Part shown: positions 61,803-64,000 of the stretch, one piece after another
How positions within the stretch are numbered: position 1 is the stretch's first letter
Layout: each line of letters opens with the position of its first letter
NCBI RefSeq assembly: GCF_008014675.1
Contig: NZ_VOXD01000003.1
Location: forward strand, 1 to 64,000
Source: Neolewinella aurantiaca
GTDB taxonomy: Bacteria > Bacteroidota > Bacteroidia > Chitinophagales > Saprospiraceae
Direction of reading: 5' to 3'
DNA length: 64,000 nucleotides
Notes under the pieces: generated by a model
The model's database searches: none
What the model saw: the letters and a program-made list of their open reading frames with translations, nothing else
Told to the model about the DNA's origin: nothing
Made by a program: the position numbers and the translations under genes

Positions 61803-63635
61803 ATGTATCCCAAGAACATAACAACCATCCTCATCGTCCTCGGGCTGATGAGTGGCGCACTCCACGCGCAACAATCGCTCCTGCAGTTGGCCGAACCCGA
61901 CATCGTCAGCCTCGTAAAGGAGGATGACCGCAGCGGGACTACGCGCTTCTCTGCTCCTTTATCCCTCGACATTGCACCTGCTGCCGAGCCTGATACCTAC
62001 TCCTTCGAGAACGGGGAATGGACCTGGTCGCAAACCTTCAGTGTACCCAACGCTACCGGACTCGCCCTGTTTGCCGACCACCTGAACCTGCCCGAAGGCG
62101 GCCACCTGACCCTGGAAAATGAACACGGCAGCCAGGGGCCTTTTACCCAGGCGGATGCCAGTAGAAAAGCCCGGTTGTTTACCGATTTTCTGCCCGGCGA
62201 TAAGGTTACCCTGACCTACCGCGGCCCGCTGCCAGAGACTACTCCTTTCCACCTCTGGCGAATGGACCACGTTTACCGCCCGGACCGCTGGAAGAATCCT
62301 TTCGACAAAGATTTCGGTGATGCTAATTCCTGCCACGTCAACGCAAACTGTGCGGAGGGTGACGGTTGGGACGATGAAAAATCCGGCACCGGCCGCATCA
62401 ACCTCGTTGTGGCTGAAGGTGTAGGTTTCTGCTCCGGCAACCTGATCAATAATACGGCGCAGGATGGCCGCCCTTACCTGCTGACGGGCTTTCACTGCAT
62501 GGACGGGTTCACCCCGCTTTACGACCTCTGGTCAGTAGACTTCGGCTACACCAGCCAGGACTGCAACAACCCGACCGAAGAGCCCGTGCCTACCAAATAC
62601 ATCGGGGTGGAATTCCGGGCTGGCCTGCAGGCCACCGATTTCATGCTGCTGGAGATTATGGATGAGGACTTCACCGCCGCAGATCATTACTTCGCGGGCT
62701 GGGACCGCTCTGCCGGTGGTGTCTCCGGTCTGATTACCCATTTTCATCATCCCTTTGGCGACATCCAGAAAATCGGAGTTTCGGACGCGCAGGGTATGCC
62801 TATTCTGAACAACCAGATCACCTGGAACAGTGGGGTAGTGACGCCTCCCCGCCACCACTTTACGATGGATTACGCCACGGGAACCTTCGAGGTAGGCTCC
62901 TCCGGAAGTTGCTACTTCGATGAGGATCACCGGATACGGGGAACCCTCAACGGCGGCAACTCCAACTGCCCGGGTAACAGCGAGGCGTTCGTCGGTCGTT
63001 TCCACCTGAGCTGGGATACCGGAACGGCAGACAGTACCCGCCTTCAGTCCTGGCTGGACCCTCTGGGGACAAACCCCATGACGCTGGACGGAGAGAACCT
63101 GCTGACGAAGCGTTTTGTCAAAGGCACCGTCTCCCTTGCTGGAGCGCCGGCTGCGGGCGTAGACATAACCTACCAGTGGGCAACAGGAAGCGTAACCTAC
63201 ACTACCGACGCAGACGGGCGTTACTACGGTGAACGGCCTGCGGAAGAGGCCACTTTTGCCATAAGCGGAGTTTATGCCGAAGATGGTTCCCTCACCAACG
63301 GTGTAGACGTAGGCGACCTGATCAGCATCCGGCGGGATATCCTCGGCCTCGATACCCTAAGCCCGGCCGAACGCCTTGCCTCAGACTCAAACAATTCGGG
63401 AACCACCAGAGTATCCGACATTACCCACATTACCCGTGTGATTCTGGAGGTGGATGATTGGCGTGGCCGGCCCAACTGGCTGGTAATGCCCTTTGGGTTT
63501 CCGATTGATCCTACCCCGGTTAATCCTGAAACACCCATCGGGATTTCTTTGAACAACCGCGCCGTGCAGGAGGTAGAAGTGAATTTCTACCTGCTCAAAA
63601 CCGGAGACGCTAACGGCAGTGCAGGAAATGAATAG
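61803..63635 (+). CDS. Secreted lysyl-endopeptidase-like serine protease with dockerin-like tail
   Basis: 610 aa. Signal peptide MYPKNITTILIVLGLMSGALHAQ, N-terminal propeptide-like beta region, then an S1-type protease related to Achromobacter protease I: CSGNLINNT...LLTGFHC (His231), ATDFMLLEI (Asp279), GSSGSCYF (Ser367), with paired cysteines. A C-terminal segment (about 430-610) has a beta domain and two dockerin-like loops, GVDVGDLISIRRDILGLD and RVSDITHITRVILEVDD. It ends at GDANGSAGNE without the usual T9SS sorting domain, which is unusual for this architecture. IAPAAEP (58-64) is encoded by the 23-base sequence shared with the glucosaminidase gene. Confidence 0.83.
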   Translation: MYPKNITTILIVLGLMSGALHAQQSLLQLAEPDIVSLVKEDDRSGTTRFSAPLSLDIAPAAEPDTYSFENGEWTWSQTFSVPNATGLALFADHLNLPEGGHLTLENEHGSQGPFTQADASRKARLFTDFLPGDKVTLTYRGPLPETTPFHLWRMDHVYRPDRWKNPFDKDFGDANSCHVNANCAEGDGWDDEKSGTGRINLVVAEGVGFCSGNLINNTAQDGRPYLLTGFHCMDGFTPLYDLWSVDFGYTSQDCNNPTEEPVPTKYIGVEFRAGLQATDFMLLEIMDEDFTAADHYFAGWDRSAGGVSGLITHFHHPFGDIQKIGVSDAQGMPILNNQITWNSGVVTPPRHHFTMDYATGTFEVGSSGSCYFDEDHRIRGTLNGGNSNCPGNSEAFVGRFHLSWDTGTADSTRLQSWLDPLGTNPMTLDGENLLTKRFVKGTVSLAGAPAAGVDITYQWATGSVTYTTDADGRYYGERPAEEATFAISGVYAEDGSLTNGVDVGDLISIRRDILGLDTLSPAERLASDSNNSGTTRVSDITHITRVILEVDDWRGRPNWLVMPFGFPIDPTPVNPETPIGISLNNRAVQEVEVNFYLLKTGDANGSAGNE

Positions 63636-63725
63636 GGTAGAAGAGCTACACTACCGTTAATAGCAGGGTGTTCCGGTTGGCCTTATGGTTCTTCTTCACT
63701 CTACATTTACAACATTAGGGTTGCC

Positions 63726-63746
63726 CCCCTCTCCTTCGGAGAGGGG
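63726..63746. repeat. CCCCTCTCC hairpin repeat
   Basis: CCCCTCTCC-ttc-GGAGAGGGG in the intergenic region between the protease and cydB, both of which converge on it. It may work as a bidirectional terminator-like structure. Confidence 0.65.
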
Positions 63747-63833
63747 CTGGGGGTGAGGTTACGAGCGTAGCGAACAAAGCCGCCCGAATCCGTTACCGGC
63801 AGGAGCAATTAAGCGGGCTACCATTAATAGCTG

Positions 63834-64000
63834 TGCTCATCCAGCTGGACCTTACCCCAAAAGGTCTTGTACACAAAAGCCGTGTAGCCCACCGCCAGCG
63901 GGCCACCAATTGCCACAAAGATGAGCATGATGCTGATGGACTTATCGGAAGCTACTCCGTTATACACCGTAATGCTGTTACCCGCTCCGCTGGTGTCCAG
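63834..64000 (-). CDS. cydB: Cytochrome bd ubiquinol oxidase subunit II, C-terminal end (partial)
   Basis: A minus-strand frame enters from the right edge and stops with TAA at 63834-63836. The last residues ITVYNGVASDKSISIMLIFVAIGGPLAVGYTAFVYKTFWGKVQLDEHSY match the C-terminal helix and conserved GKV-LDEHSY tail of CydB. CydB forms the quinol oxidase with CydA. The 5' part lies outside the window. Confidence 0.8.

Noticed and set aside
61509-61821. ORFs of 90-101 codons
   Set aside because: They run through the MITE and promoter region in two frames and contain only repeat-derived peptides, such as one also readable from the inverted copy near 158-236.
1-64000. tRNA and rRNA genes
   Set aside because: No cloverleaf or rRNA-like sequence was recognised by eye; a covariance search would be needed to exclude a divergent tRNA.

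Overview
The window is a piece of a Bacteroidota chromosome, most likely from the Saprospiria (Lewinella/Neolewinella-like). This rests on the gene order rpsL-rpsG-fusA-rpsJ-rplC..., promoter-like TAnnTTTG boxes close to start codons with little Shine-Dalgarno signal, a giant secreted protein with a type IX secretion (T9SS) sorting tail, dockerin-like repeats typical of this group, and a moderately GC-rich core. Genus is inference; no rRNA or tRNA gene was seen.

Layout. 1-9.3 kb: pseudouridine synthase, HemJ-like haem enzyme, SNF2-type helicase, MsrA, and two tandem paralogues that carry an OmpA-like domain at the N-terminus. 9.4-19.3 kb: a 46-aa membrane peptide translationally coupled to a sodium:solute symporter, a PiT-like permease, phosphofructokinase, a BadF/BadG-type kinase, a glucosaminidase, an alpha/beta hydrolase, a degenerate HAD protein and FtsY. 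19.5-32 kb: a 1459-aa T9SS-exported protein, a 977-aa helical-repeat protein ending in a CHAT caspase-like protease, and three consecutive amidohydrolase-superfamily proteins of which only the middle one keeps the N-terminal HxH metal motif. 32.5-48.6 kb: the str-S10-spc ribosomal cluster from rpsL to secY. It has unusually large gaps and internal promoter-like boxes, and a strong terminator follows secY, where a MATE transporter stands in place of the expected map-infA-rpmJ-alpha genes. 48.7-57 kb: MATE transporter, phage-antirepressor-like protein, orphan McrB-N-like protein, lipoprotein, QueG, amidase, CcmB, a four-helix-bundle (S23/IVS) gene flanked by GGAGTCG-type repeats, and a cyclase. 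57.2-61.3 kb: an AT-rich accessory island. 61.8-64 kb: a lysyl-endopeptidase-like secreted protease and the 3' end of cydB.

The main discovery is the island at 57175-61283. It reads as an integron gene-cassette array with no integrase in view (a CALIN): four consecutive attC-like sites, all oriented the same way after + strand genes. For three cassettes the first 7-10 bases (GTTCTGTGCA, GTTATGTACA, GTTAGGTGCA) are the exact reverse complement of the start of that cassette's own attC; in a fourth, 7 bases match. Each attC is an imperfect palindrome, and at least one shows an extrahelical base. The genes inside are AT-rich and unrecognised, apart from an outer-membrane barrel.

Two MITE-like elements with terminal inverted repeats and perfect 9-bp target duplications lie in or next to the array (58271-58396; 61602-61712). 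A truncated inverted copy of the second is at 158-236. Across the window a 20-bp motif, TTTGCACCTGCGNNCGCGCC, recurs about 17 times, mostly between genes and sometimes in inverted pairs. One pair forms a 92-bp near-palindrome between rpsS and rplV, and a few copies sit inside reading frames, including one that encodes a lipobox.
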